NCBI RefSeq assembly: GCF_026410385.1
Contig: NZ_JAPMLT010000010.1
Location: forward strand, 62,001 to 126,000
Direction: 5' to 3'
Source: Tumebacillus lacus
GTDB lineage: Bacteria > Bacillota > Bacilli > Tumebacillales > Tumebacillaceae
DNA: 64,000 nt
Shown here: piece by piece, positions 1 through 8,390 of the stretch
Layout of the letters: each line of letters begins with the position of its first letter
Numbering within the stretch: the first letter of the stretch is position 1
The notes under the pieces: generated by a model
What the model saw: only the letters and a program-made list of their open reading frames with translations
Database searches by the model: none
Told to the model about the DNA's origin: nothing
Position numbers and translations under genes: made by a program

Positions 1-936
1 GGCGATTTTGTCGCGCTCGGTCAGGCGGTGCAAGGCACGCAGAGCGCGATCAACCAGATCGCGGGTCAGATCGCGAGGTTGTATGAGTCGAGGCTGTATC
101 TGCGCGACTATTTTCGCTTTCTGGACGACTCGGTGTATGAGAGCCGAGTGGATCGGGGAACAAAGTCCTTCCCGGCTCCGCTGCAGGCGGGTATCTCGGT
201 TGAGCGCGTCTCCTTCCGCTATCCGGGCAGCGAACGGCCTGCGCTGCAGGACGTCTCCTTGCAGATCCAGCCAGGCGAGCGGATCGCCATCGTCGGCGAC
301 AACGGCTCTGGCAAAACGACGCTGGTCAAATGTCTGATGGGCCTCTATCAAGTGCAGACCGGGTGCATTCGCGTCGACGGCGTGCCGATGCAGGACATCG
401 CGGAGGAGCAGTTGTTCCACAACATCACCGTCATCTTCCAAGACTTCATGCGCTACGACTTCACGGTGCGGCAAAACATCACCATCGGCCAGTTGGAAGC
501 GGCAGCCGACAAAGAGCGGCTGGAGACTGTGGCGGCGAACGCGGGCGTCGAGTCGTTTGTCGCCCGCTTTGCGCAGGGCTACGACACGCACCTCGGCCGC
601 AGTTTCCAAGAGGGGGAGGATCTCTCCGGCGGACAATGGCAAAAGATCGCGCTGGCACGCGCGCTGTTTTCCGAAGGGCAGCTGCTGATCCTCGATGAGC
701 CGACGGCGGCGCTCGACCCGAAGGCGGAGATGGAGGTGTTCGAGCATTTCGATCACCTGACGCGGGGCAAGACGGCCGTATTCATCTCGCATCGGATGGC
801 GGCCGCCCGGATGGCCGACCGGATCATCGTGATGCGGGACGGTCAGATCTGCGAGATGGGCACGCACGAGCAGTTGATCGCTCTGGAAGGCGAATACAAG
901 CGCATGTACACGATGCAGGCGCAGTGGTACCGCTAG
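1..936 (+). CDS. ABC transporter ATP-binding/permease protein, 3' part
   Basis: The reading frame is open from the first base, so the gene starts before the window. What remains is a short end of the membrane domain and a complete nucleotide-binding domain. Walker A (GDNGSGKTTLV), the signature LSGGQWQKIALARAL, Walker B (LLILDEPTAALD) and an H-loop (VFISHR) are all present. The membrane-to-ATPase order in one chain is typical of exporters of the MsbA/peptide-export type. The substrate cannot be told from this part. A terminator follows the stop codon. Confidence 0.85.
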   Translation, partial: GDFVALGQAVQGTQSAINQIAGQIARLYESRLYLRDYFRFLDDSVYESRVDRGTKSFPAPLQAGISVERVSFRYPGSERPALQDVSLQIQPGERIAIVGDNGSGKTTLVKCLMGLYQVQTGCIRVDGVPMQDIAEEQLFHNITVIFQDFMRYDFTVRQNITIGQLEAAADKERLETVAANAGVESFVARFAQGYDTHLGRSFQEGEDLSGGQWQKIALARALFSEGQLLILDEPTAALDPKAEMEVFEHFDHLTRGKTAVFISHRMAAARMADRIIVMRDGQICEMGTHEQLIALEGEYKRMYTMQAQWYR

Positions 937-951
937 CACTGAGCAGTACGC

Positions 952-988
952 AAAGACAGCCTGGCTGAAGAAGAGCCCGGCTGTCTTT
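952..988 (+). terminator. Intrinsic terminator after the ABC exporter gene
   Basis: A ten-base stem (AAAGACAGCC pairing with GGCTGTCTTT) with a purine-rich loop is followed by TTTTA. It lies between the ABC exporter stop codon and the opposed permease gene and mainly serves the plus strand. Confidence 0.75.
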
Positions 989-995
989 TATCTAT

Positions 996-1817
996 TTAGT
1001 CGCGCCACTTGAGGGTGCGTTTTTCAAAATAGGCAACCAGGTGATACATCGCCGTCGAGACGATCAAGATCACGAACAGAGCCAGCATGACCAGCGTCAG
1101 ATTGAACACTTGGAACCCGTAGATGATCAGGTAGCCGAGGCCGGACTGAGCCACGAGAAATTCGCCGACGATCACGCCGATCCACGCGAGGCCGACGTTG
1201 ACTTTCAAAGTCGAGAGGATCGTCGGCAGGGCGGCGGGGAAGACGACTTTTTGGAACACCTGCCAGGTCGAGCCGCCGAACGTGCGCACCAGACGGATCA
1301 TGTTGGCGTCGACATCGCGGAAGGCGGTGTAGACGACGATGGTCGTGATCACGACGGAGACGGCGAGTGCCATCATGATGATCGACAGGTAGCCTTGCCC
1401 GAAGGCGACGAGGAAGATCGGACCGAGCGCCACTTTCGGCATCGAGTTGAAGATGACGATATACGGGTCGAGCACGCGGGCGAGAAACGGCGAGGCCCAG
1501 ATCAGGACGGCGACGAGCGTGCCGGCCGCCGTGCCGAGCAGAAAGCCGATCAGCGTCTCCGTGACGGTGATGCCGGTGTGATAGAGCAACTGTCCGTCGG
1601 CGAGCATCGTCAAGCCTTGCGCCCAGACTTTCGAAGGCTGTGAGAAGATGAAAGCGTTGACAAAGCCTTGTCTTGCGCCGATCTCCCAGAGACCGATGAA
1701 GAGCACGAAGATCGCCGCTTGCGTCAGAAAGACGCCGAGGCCAGTCAAGCGTTTTTTCTTGAGAAACTGTCCGTGGTCGGGGGTTTTGGCCCCTCTCGTC
1801 CAGAAATTAGTATTCAT
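996..1817 (-). CDS. ABC transporter permease (SsuC/TauC/ThiX-like)
   Basis: This 273-residue integral membrane protein belongs to the BPD_transp_1 permease family used for nitrate, sulfonate, taurine and thiamine-precursor (HMP) uptake. About six hydrophobic segments are visible. The EAA-like cytoplasmic loop lies near residues 170-200 (RTFGGSTWQVFQKVVFPAALP), where the ATPase docks. The start overlaps the 3' end of the upstream ATPase gene by 11 bases, so the two are translationally coupled. The likely binding protein is encoded at 4220-5218 beyond an opposed chemotaxis gene. The substrate is not determined by sequence. Confidence 0.88.
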   Translation of the reverse strand: MNTNFWTRGAKTPDHGQFLKKKRLTGLGVFLTQAAIFVLFIGLWEIGARQGFVNAFIFSQPSKVWAQGLTMLADGQLLYHTGITVTETLIGFLLGTAAGTLVAVLIWASPFLARVLDPYIVIFNSMPKVALGPIFLVAFGQGYLSIIMMALAVSVVITTIVVYTAFRDVDANMIRLVRTFGGSTWQVFQKVVFPAALPTILSTLKVNVGLAWIGVIVGEFLVAQSGLGYLIIYGFQVFNLTLVMLALFVILIVSTAMYHLVAYFEKRTLKWRD

Positions 1818-2571
1818 TTTGCAGATCCCCCCAGATCACGCGGAACAGGCTGTGAAATTCGGCCGATTCGCGGGCTTCGAGCGGCGAGAGGGCGCGCACG
1901 TCGTCCGGCACAACCAGCTCCCGTTTGATCGTGCCGGGGTTTTTCCCCATCACGAACACGCGGTCGCACATCGCGATCGCTTCACCAAGGTCGTGGGTGA
2001 CCAGCACGCCGGTCAGACCGTGTTCCCGGAGCGTGCGGACGACGAGATCTTCGAGTTGCAGTTTGATCTGATAGTCCAGCGCCGAGAACGGCTCGTCGAG
2101 CAGCACGATCTGCGGGTCGGATGCGAGCGTCCGCACGAGGGCGACGCGCTGACGCATGCCGCCCGACAGCTGATGCGGGTACTGGTCGGCCGTGTCCGAG
2201 AGTCCCATGCGCTCCAGCAGGAGCAGGGTGCGCTCGCGCTTTTGCGGTGAACGGTCGCCGGTGATCTCGTGGCCGATCAAGATGTTTTCCCGGATCGTGC
2301 GCCACGGCAGCAGGCAGTCCTGTTGAAACATATAGCCGCACGCCGCGCTCGGACGCTCCACACGCTGTCCGAGCACGCGGATCGTGCCGCGGGTCGGGGT
2401 GAGGAGGCCGGCGATCAGCGAGAGGATCGTGCTCTTCCCGCAACCGCTCGGTCCGACCAAGGCGACGATCTCTCCGGGCTCGATGCCAAACTCGATGCCG
2501 GACAAAGCCACGGTCTCCCCGCTTTGCGTCATGTATTTCTGACTCACTCCCTCAAAGGAGATAGCTGTCAT
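1807..2571 (-). CDS. ABC transporter ATP-binding protein (SsuB/TauB-like)
   Basis: This 254-residue cytoplasmic ATPase drives the adjacent permease. Walker A ([11 protein letters not shown]), the Q-loop (MFQQDCLLPW), the signature LSGGMRQRVAL, Walker B (IVLLDEPFSALD) and the switch His (LVTHD) are intact. The QQDCLLPW-type Q-loop is common in the nitrate/sulfonate/taurine subfamily. A start 18 bases further upstream is possible, but GAGGTG eight bases before the ATG at 2571 makes this the better start. The gene overlaps the permease gene by 11 bases. Confidence 0.9.
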   Translation of the reverse strand: MTAISFEGVSQKYMTQSGETVALSGIEFGIEPGEIVALVGPSGCGKSTILSLIAGLLTPTRGTIRVLGQRVERPSAACGYMFQQDCLLPWRTIRENILIGHEITGDRSPQKRERTLLLLERMGLSDTADQYPHQLSGGMRQRVALVRTLASDPQIVLLDEPFSALDYQIKLQLEDLVVRTLREHGLTGVLVTHDLGEAIAMCDRVFVMGKNPGTIKRELVVPDDVRALSPLEARESAEFHSLFRVIWGDLQNEY

Positions 2572-2779
2572 CTCTCTCTCACCTCGCAAAAAAGATGTGT
2601 GCCTACAAGGTATGTGGGTGTTTTGGAAATGTGCAAGTCCGATTTGTCAAAAAAAATGACATTCCCTTAAGAAAATTGTTTGAAAATGTTGCTTATGCTA
2701 GAAGGAAGTCGAACAATGTCTGTCTAATAAATTAAAAAAGGCAAACAGAACTGCGCTTTGCAAAGGGGAGGAAAACGTT

Positions 2780-4084
2780 TTGCTTAAGAAATGGACACAA
2801 CAGTTAATGAACAAAGGCTTCTCCTTCAAGAACTTCTCCTTTTTGAAACGAGACATCGGATCCCAAGTGGCTTTGCTGCTGATCGGGGTGACGGTGCTTC
2901 CGCTCATTCTCCTGAGTCTGTTCGTTGATACGCTCTCGGCGCTCGTCGTGATCCCGTACGCTGTTCTCATGATCGTTCTTTCCATCGGGGCGAGCCGCTG
3001 GCTGCAAAAGAGCCTGCAAGCACCGATCCGCCGCATCTCCGAAGTGATGGAGCAGGCGGAGCACGGCGACCTGACCGTTCGTCTCGAAGTGACGTCGAAC
3101 GACGAGATCGGTCAACTCAGCATGCGCATCAATGCGACGCTGGAAGCGATCTCCTCGCTGATCCGTCAGGTCGGCGAGATGACCGAGCAAGTCGCAGCAT
3201 CTTCCCAACAGCTGACCGCCTCCTCGATGGCGACCAGCGAAGCCGCCCAAGAGATCAAAGTGACGATGCAAGAAGTCGCGTTTGGCGCGGAAGATCAGTT
3301 GGAAAAAGTCGAAAATGTCACCGCCATCCTCGAAGAATTGAACTCTTCGTTTAACCAAGTCTCCGAAAACTCGGAGGTCGTCGCGCACACGGCGAACAAC
3401 GTCATGCATTCCAGCGAGACCGGCCAAGGTCTCGTTTCCTCGATCGTCACGCAGATGGAGTCCATCCACTACGCGGTCAACCACTCGGCGACCGCAGTCA
3501 AGAGCCTCGGTCAGCAATCGGCTTCGATCCAAGGCTTTGTCTCGACGATCTCCGATATCGCCGCTCAGACCAACCTGCTCGCGCTCAACGCTGCGATTGA
3601 AGCGGCGCGCGCCGGCGATGCGGGCCGCGGCTTCTCCGTCGTCGCGGACGAAGTGCGAAAACTGGCTGAGCAATCGGCCAAGGCGGCAGGTGAGGTCTCG
3701 CAGATTGTCGAGGCGATCCTGAAGGAGACCGACAACTCCACCGGTGCGATGAACGAGGGCATCCGCTCTGTAGAAGAAGGCCTTGAAGTCGTCGCCAAGG
3801 CTGGCGAGGTGTTTGCCAACATCCACGGCTCGATCACCGAGGTGGCGCGCCAGATCCAAGAGGTCAACACCTCGGTCAAAGAGATGACCGAAGGCAACGA
3901 AGCGTCCGTCTTCGCGATCACGATGATCTCCGGAGCGGCGGGCGAGACGGTCAACCAGACGTTCTCCGTGTTCAACATGACCGACGAGCAGACCTCGACC
4001 TCCACGGAGATCAGCGCATCTGCGGAAGCGTTGGCTCGACTGGCGGAAGAGCTGAACGTGATGGTCAACCAATTCCGCGTCTAA
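2780..4084 (+). CDS. Methyl-accepting chemotaxis protein without an extracellular sensor domain
   Basis: This 434-residue protein signals to the CheA/CheW array. Two adjacent membrane segments fall near residues 30-75 with only a few residues between them, so no extracytoplasmic ligand-binding domain is present. A HAMP domain follows (about 75-130). A long coiled coil comes next, with the conserved hairpin tip around [15 protein letters not shown] and [20 protein letters not shown] (about 270-305). The TTG start is preceded by AAAGGGGAGG at a good distance. The gene lies between the two halves of an ABC uptake locus and points against it. It could sense cytoplasmic or membrane signals, or act with the adjacent binding protein; the latter is only inference. 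Confidence 0.9.
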   Translation: MLKKWTQQLMNKGFSFKNFSFLKRDIGSQVALLLIGVTVLPLILLSLFVDTLSALVVIPYAVLMIVLSIGASRWLQKSLQAPIRRISEVMEQAEHGDLTVRLEVTSNDEIGQLSMRINATLEAISSLIRQVGEMTEQVAASSQQLTASSMATSEAAQEIKVTMQEVAFGAEDQLEKVENVTAILEELNSSFNQVSENSEVVAHTANNVMHSSETGQGLVSSIVTQMESIHYAVNHSATAVKSLGQQSASIQGFVSTISDIAAQTNLLALNAAIEAARAGDAGRGFSVVADEVRKLAEQSAKAAGEVSQIVEAILKETDNSTGAMNEGIRSVEEGLEVVAKAGEVFANIHGSITEVARQIQEVNTSVKEMTEGNEASVFAITMISGAAGETVNQTFSVFNMTDEQTSTSTEISASAEALARLAEELNVMVNQFRV

Positions 4085-4111
4085 AATCGGCCTGACAGCC
4101 GTGTATAAAAC

Positions 4112-4164
4112 AAAAGGAAGAGGAGAAGATAGGGATGAAACCCATATTTCTCCTCTCCTTTTCT
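4112..4164. terminator. Bidirectional terminator hairpin
   Basis: A long stem with one bulge pairs AAAAGGAAGAGGAGAA with TTCTCCTCTCCTTTT; an inner GGGATGAAACCC adds to it. It has T-rich tails on both strands (TTTTCTT on plus, TTTTGTTTT on minus). It separates the convergent chemotaxis receptor and binding-protein genes. Confidence 0.75.
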
Positions 4165-4169
4165 TGATA

Positions 4170-4204
4170 GCCCCTTGCGCGAACGTGCGGAGGGGCCTTT
4201 TTTT
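4170..4204 (+). terminator. Second terminator after the chemotaxis receptor gene
   Basis: GCCCCTTGCGC pairs imperfectly with GTGCGGAGGGGC around a GAAC loop and is followed by seven T residues. It stands in tandem with the preceding hairpin. Confidence 0.75.
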
Positions 4205-4219
4205 CAACCATCGCCCCGG

Positions 4220-5218
4220 TTATTGCTTGGCTTTGGCGGCATATTCGGTGTTGACGAGCTTTTCGTAGGCGATGTCCGCTTTCAGTTCGCCCGCATCTTT
4301 CATCACGGTGAGCAGGTTGTTCCATTCCTCTTGGTCGATCACAGGGTCTTTGGCCCAAGCGTCCGTCTCCTTGTACCGTTTGACGACATTGACGAGAATG
4401 TCTTTTTCCACGTCGGCAAAGAACGGCGCGATCACGTCGGCCACTTGTTCCGGCGAGGATTGGTCGACGAACGTCTGCGCTTTTTGCACGGCGTCGGTGA
4501 ATTTTTGCAGGGTCTCCGGGTGTGACTTCATGTAGCTCGATTTGGCCATGTAGACGGTGTAGGGCAGCTTGACGCCGTCTTGGCCGAAGGAGGCGAGGAC
4601 GTGGCCTTGGCCTGCCTTCTCCAGGACGGAAGCGCCCGGTTCAAACGCTTGGAAATAGTCGCCGGTGCCCGATGCAAAGGCGGTGGCTTGGTTGTCGAAC
4701 GTGATGTTTTGGATGATCGTGTTGTCCACGTGAGGCTGGATGCCCTTTTGTTTTTGCAGATACTCGCTGACCATCTCCGGCATCGAGCCTTTGCGGGAGC
4801 CGATCAGCGATTTACCTTTGATCATCGACCAGTCGAAGTTTTCCACTTTTTCGCGGCCGACGAGAAACGTGCCGTCGCGCTGCGTGACTTGGGCAAAGTT
4901 GACCACGGCGTCGCTCGCCCCCTGCTGGTCGACGTAGACGGTCGTCTCGGCTCCGATCAGCGCGACGTCGACCTGACCGGCCAGCAGGCGGGTCATCGCT
5001 TTGTCGCCGCCCCATGCGGTGTCCAGTTGGACATCGAGACCTGCTTCTTTGAAATAGCCTTTTTCCAGCGCGACATACTGCGGCGCGTAAAAGATCGAGC
5101 GAACGACTTCGGTGAGGCGCACCTCTTCCGTTTTTTGACTGGCACCTCCCGTACAAGCGGTGACGGTGAACAGCGAGGCGGTCAGCATGGTGCCAAGTGC
5201 GATTTTTTTCCAGTTCAT
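4220..5218 (-). CDS. ABC transporter substrate-binding lipoprotein (NMT1/THI5-like, SsuA family)
   Basis: This is a 332-residue membrane-anchored binding protein. A type II signal peptide ends in the lipobox FTVTAC followed by a Gly-Gly. The mature part has the NMT1/SsuA-type fold: VRSIFYAPQYVALEKGYF near the N terminus, the GGDKAMTRLLAGQVDVALIG region, and SRKGSMPEM. The ATG at 5218 is preceded by AGAGGGGG; an upstream in-frame start would not give a signal peptide. The partner permease and ATPase are at 996-2571. The family binds nitrate, alkanesulfonates, taurine or the thiamine precursor HMP; the ligand here is not clear. Confidence 0.88.
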   Translation of the reverse strand: MNWKKIALGTMLTASLFTVTACTGGASQKTEEVRLTEVVRSIFYAPQYVALEKGYFKEAGLDVQLDTAWGGDKAMTRLLAGQVDVALIGAETTVYVDQQGASDAVVNFAQVTQRDGTFLVGREKVENFDWSMIKGKSLIGSRKGSMPEMVSEYLQKQKGIQPHVDNTIIQNITFDNQATAFASGTGDYFQAFEPGASVLEKAGQGHVLASFGQDGVKLPYTVYMAKSSYMKSHPETLQKFTDAVQKAQTFVDQSSPEQVADVIAPFFADVEKDILVNVVKRYKETDAWAKDPVIDQEEWNNLLTVMKDAGELKADIAYEKLVNTEYAAKAKQ

Positions 5219-5234
5219 CGTGACATCCCCCTCT

Positions 5235-5248
5235 GTAACGTAGGTTAC
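5235..5248. promoter_or_regulatory. Dyad GTAAC-N4-GTTAC, possible operator
   Basis: A perfect 5+4+5 inverted repeat lies directly upstream of the ribosome binding site of the binding-protein gene. Position and symmetry fit an operator or a short mRNA hairpin. No regulator gene lies beside it. Confidence 0.3.
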
Positions 5249-5341
5249 TGCACAGGGTATGATGGGCATGAGACCATGGTGAATGTCGAATCAGGTCAAA
5301 AAGATGTCATATTTGCCAAGTGCGAATCATAGGCGGCACTG

Positions 5342-5350
5342 TGATATAAT
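5342..5350 (+). promoter_or_regulatory. Extended -10 promoter element for the hem operon
   Basis: TGATATAAT is a perfect -10 hexamer with an extended TG motif, about 110 bases before hemA. No good -35 is seen at 17 bases, which is usual for extended -10 promoters. The leader of roughly 100 bases holds no clear riboswitch. Confidence 0.55.
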
Positions 5351-5458
5351 GAATCTGTTTGACTGTGAGAATTGCCATCTTTTGTCGAATGGCTCGTGAC
5401 AACGAGTTCATCTATAGATTGAATTTTAGTTTTTACTAAGGGGAGTGTGAGTGGTCGT

Positions 5459-6880
5459 ATGTATATCATGTCGATGGGTTTGAACTACAAATCAGCTCCT
5501 GTCGAGATCCGCGAGCGCTTCGCCCTGCCGGAATCTGATCTGGAGGGCGCTCTCGAACAACTTCGCGCTTCGGGTCAGGTGAAGGAGTCAGTGATCGTCT
5601 CGACCTGCAACCGCACCGAGGTCTATGCGGTGGTCGAATCCAAACCGGCGGGCGAGCAGGAGAGCCGCCGGTTTTTGAGCGAACTGTCCGGTCTGCCGGT
5701 CGAGAGCTTCACCGATTATCTGTATGAGCACGGGGAGCAAGAGGCGATCCGCCATCTGTTCCGCGTGACGTCGGGCCTTGATTCGATGGTGCTCGGCGAG
5801 ACGCAGATCCTCGGGCAGATGCGCGAGGCGTTTTTGTACTCGCAGGAGCACGGAGCGACCGGTCCGATCTTCAATTATCTGTTCAAACGCGCCGTCACGG
5901 CAGCCAAGCGCGCCCACACGGAGACCAAGATCGGCGAAAATGCCGTGTCCGTCTCCTACGCGGCGGTGGAATTGGCCAAAAAGGTCTTTGAGTCGCTCGA
6001 TGACAAGACGGTGCTGATCATCGGCGCCGGCAAGATGAGCGAACTGACGGCCAAGCATCTCAACGCCAACGGCGCGACCCGCGTCGTCGTCGTCAACCGC
6101 ACTTACTCGCGGGCGAAGGAGTTGGCCGACAAATTTAACGGGCGGGCGCTCGATATGAACTCGCTCGATCTCGCCCTGCGCGAGGCGGACATCGTGGTGT
6201 CCTCCACAGGGGCGAAGGGCTATGTCGTCACCAAGGATCAGATCCAAGCGACGATGAAGCAACGCCGTCATCGTCCGCTGTTCCTGATCGACATCGCCGT
6301 GCCGCGCGACCTCGATCCGGCGATGGCCAAAGTGGACAACGTGTTTCTCTACGACATCGACGATCTGGAAGGTGTCATCGCCGTCAACATGCAAGAGCGC
6401 GCCCGCGAGGCGGAAAAGGTCGGTATGATCATCGGCGAAGAGATGGCGGCGTTCCGCCAGTGGATGCATGAGCAGCAGGCCGCGCCGCTGATCATGAAAC
6501 TGCGCGAAAAAGCCAAGACGGCGCAATCGAACCTGATGCACAACCTGACCAACAAAGTGCCGAATCTGACCGAAAAGGAAAAGCACACCGTTAACAAGCT
6601 GACGATGTCGATGATCAACCAACTGATCCACGAGCCGATCGTCCAAGTCAAAGAGATGGCCTCCGAAAAAGACGCGGCGTTTTATCTGGAGACGTTCGCC
6701 CGCCTCTTCGGACTGGACAACCTGCCGGAAGAACAACAGGCGGTCGCGCCTGCCGAACGCGCGGAGCAGCAGGTGGCGGCGGCGATGGCCGTCACGGCGC
6801 AGATCAAACAAGCGCGTCAAGAAGAAGCATCGGCCAAAGCGAAGGTGGGCAGCCTGCTCGAACGCATCGGCGCGCGCTGA
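5459..6880 (+). CDS. hemA: Glutamyl-tRNA reductase
   Basis: HemA reduces Glu-tRNA(Glu) to glutamate-1-semialdehyde with NADPH, the first committed step of C5-pathway tetrapyrrole synthesis. The protein has 473 residues. The catalytic Cys is residue 50 in STCNRTEVYAV. The GLDSMVLGETQILGQ motif follows near residue 105. The NADPH Rossmann site is LIIGAGKMSELTAKHL (about 183). A C-terminal dimerisation helix region follows. A GTG at 5447 is possible, but the AAGGGGAG box would touch it, so ATG 5459 is preferred. It is the first gene of the hem operon; HemX follows after 39 bases. The C-terminal tail after about residue 420 is longer and more Ala/Gln-rich than usual. Confidence 0.97.
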   Translation: MYIMSMGLNYKSAPVEIRERFALPESDLEGALEQLRASGQVKESVIVSTCNRTEVYAVVESKPAGEQESRRFLSELSGLPVESFTDYLYEHGEQEAIRHLFRVTSGLDSMVLGETQILGQMREAFLYSQEHGATGPIFNYLFKRAVTAAKRAHTETKIGENAVSVSYAAVELAKKVFESLDDKTVLIIGAGKMSELTAKHLNANGATRVVVVNRTYSRAKELADKFNGRALDMNSLDLALREADIVVSSTGAKGYVVTKDQIQATMKQRRHRPLFLIDIAVPRDLDPAMAKVDNVFLYDIDDLEGVIAVNMQERAREAEKVGMIIGEEMAAFRQWMHEQQAAPLIMKLREKAKTAQSNLMHNLTNKVPNLTEKEKHTVNKLTMSMINQLIHEPIVQVKEMASEKDAAFYLETFARLFGLDNLPEEQQAVAPAERAEQQVAAAMAVTAQIKQARQEEASAKAKVGSLLERIGAR

Positions 6881-6919
6881 CGACACGGGAACAGGGGTCC
6901 GGAAAGGAGGCAGAGAGTC

Positions 6920-7738
6920 ATGCCGCAAAGCGCGTTCTTGTACGAGCTGATGACCGGCATCTACGCGGTGGTCGTCGTGCTGTATTTCTTGGATTTTTTG
7001 GCGCACAATGTATATTTAAACCGCGTCGCGTTCGGGTTGCTCGCTGTGGTCTGGGGCTTGCAGACTTCGTTCTTCCTCACGCGGATGACCGAGGTCGGCT
7101 ATGTGCCGCTGCTGACGACATTCGAGACGACGCTGTTCTTCTCGTGGCTGTTGATCACGTTCTCGCTGGTGGTCAATTATTTTTACAAGATCGACCTGTT
7201 TGCGTTCTTTACCAACTTGTTCGGGTTTGGGATGGTCGTGTTCGACCTGTTCACAAAGGACATCAGCGGCGGAGTCGGCAGCTACCTGCAGGGTGATCTG
7301 CTCGTGTTGCACATCACGCTGGCGTTCCTCGGATATGCGGCCTTTTTGATGTCGTTTATCTTCTCGGTCATGTATCTGCTTCAGTCCAAGTTGCTCCGGG
7401 AGAAGCGATGGAACCACACGTTTCGCCGCCTGCCCGCGCTGGACAAGCTCGATTCGTTCACCTATCGCCTGATCGTGCTCGGGTTTCCGCTGCTCTTGAC
7501 GGCGATGGTGATCGGGGTCAACTGGTACTATGTCGTGTTTGGCACGGTACTGGTCTGGGATGCCAAACCGATGGTGTCGGTCGTGCTGCTGGCGTTTTAC
7601 ATCGCCTGGCTGTACTTCCGCAACTCCAGCGGTTGGTCGGGGCGCAAACTGGCGTGGTGGAACGTGGCGTCGTTTGGCCTCGTCGTGATCAACTACCTGT
7701 TTGTCGGTACGTTCTTCTCCGGCTTCCACAATTGGTAG
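6920..7738 (+). CDS. hemX: HemX-like membrane protein of the CcsA/cytochrome c assembly family
   Basis: The 272-residue protein has about eight hydrophobic segments and the layout of the cytochrome c assembly (CcmC/CcsA) family. It sits directly after hemA, as in Bacillus. In B. subtilis, HemX lowers the cellular amount of HemA; the same role is inferred from position. GGAAAGGAGG precedes the ATG at a good distance. Confidence 0.88.
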   Translation: MPQSAFLYELMTGIYAVVVVLYFLDFLAHNVYLNRVAFGLLAVVWGLQTSFFLTRMTEVGYVPLLTTFETTLFFSWLLITFSLVVNYFYKIDLFAFFTNLFGFGMVVFDLFTKDISGGVGSYLQGDLLVLHITLAFLGYAAFLMSFIFSVMYLLQSKLLREKRWNHTFRRLPALDKLDSFTYRLIVLGFPLLLTAMVIGVNWYYVVFGTVLVWDAKPMVSVVLLAFYIAWLYFRNSSGWSGRKLAWWNVASFGLVVINYLFVGTFFSGFHNW

Positions 7739-7748
7739 GGGGCGCGGG

Positions 7749-8390
7749 ATGAGCCGGTTGTACGGAGCCTTTATACAGATAAAAGAACGGCGCTGTGTCG
7801 TCGTGGGAGGGGGCCCGGTGGCAGAGCGCAAGATCACCGGGCTTCTCGATTGTCAAGGTGTCGTGACGGTGATCGCGCCGTCTGTGACGGAGGTCATAGC
7901 CGGGTGGGCCGGGAGTGGTACAATCGAATGGTTGCAGCGCGAGTACCGGCCCGGCGATGCGGCAGGAGCTTTTCTGACCATCGCCGCCACCGACAGCAAA
8001 GAAGTCAACGCCCGTGTCGCGGCGGAGGCGGAGCAGAGCGGACGGCTCGTCAACGTCGTCAACGATCCCGGGCGGGGCAATGTCACGCTGCCGGCGGTCG
8101 TGCGGCGGGGGCGGTTGCAGATCGCCGTCTCCACCTCCGGAGCGAGTCCGCTGATCGCCAAGCGGATTCGTCAGGAGCTCGAACGGCATTTTGGCGAAGA
8201 ATATGAAGAGTATCTCGATCTGCTGGCCGAAGCGAGGCGGCAGTTGTTGCTCCGTGAAAAGGAAGAGGAGCAGCGCACGGCGATCTTTCGGAAATTGGCC
8301 GACTCCGGCCTGCTGGCTCTCTTGCGCCAAGGGCGCAGAGCAGAGGCGGAGCGGCTGATCGCAGACATCACAGGGGGACGAGTGAAATGA
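7749..8390 (+). CDS. Precorrin-2 dehydrogenase / sirohydrochlorin ferrochelatase-like protein (SirC/Met8 N-domain)
   Basis: The 213-residue protein matches the NAD-dependent precorrin-2 dehydrogenase family, which oxidises precorrin-2 to sirohydrochlorin; some members also insert iron. The NAD site is CVVVGGGPVAERKITGLL (about 18-35). VSTSGASPLIAKRIRQELE in the middle is the typical dimer and active-site region. The start at 7749 has GGGGGCGCGGG before it; the longer frame would begin inside hemX. The gene ends in an ATGA overlap with hemC. Together with the CobA half of the gene at 9313 it gives a siroheme branch inside the heme operon. Confidence 0.9.
   Translation: MSRLYGAFIQIKERRCVVVGGGPVAERKITGLLDCQGVVTVIAPSVTEVIAGWAGSGTIEWLQREYRPGDAAGAFLTIAATDSKEVNARVAAEAEQSGRLVNVVNDPGRGNVTLPAVVRRGRLQIAVSTSGASPLIAKRIRQELERHFGEEYEEYLDLLAEARRQLLLREKEEEQRTAIFRKLADSGLLALLRQGRRAEAERLIADITGGRVK

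Noticed and set aside
1041..1643. A 200-codon plus-strand frame opposite the permease gene
   Set aside because: Asp/Glu/His/Arg-rich antisense shadow of a clear membrane protein gene.
2646..2663. TGTCA-A7-TGACA repeat between the chemotaxis and ATPase genes as an operator or promoter
   Set aside because: The stem is short and A-rich and no fitting -10 element was found at the right distance on either strand.
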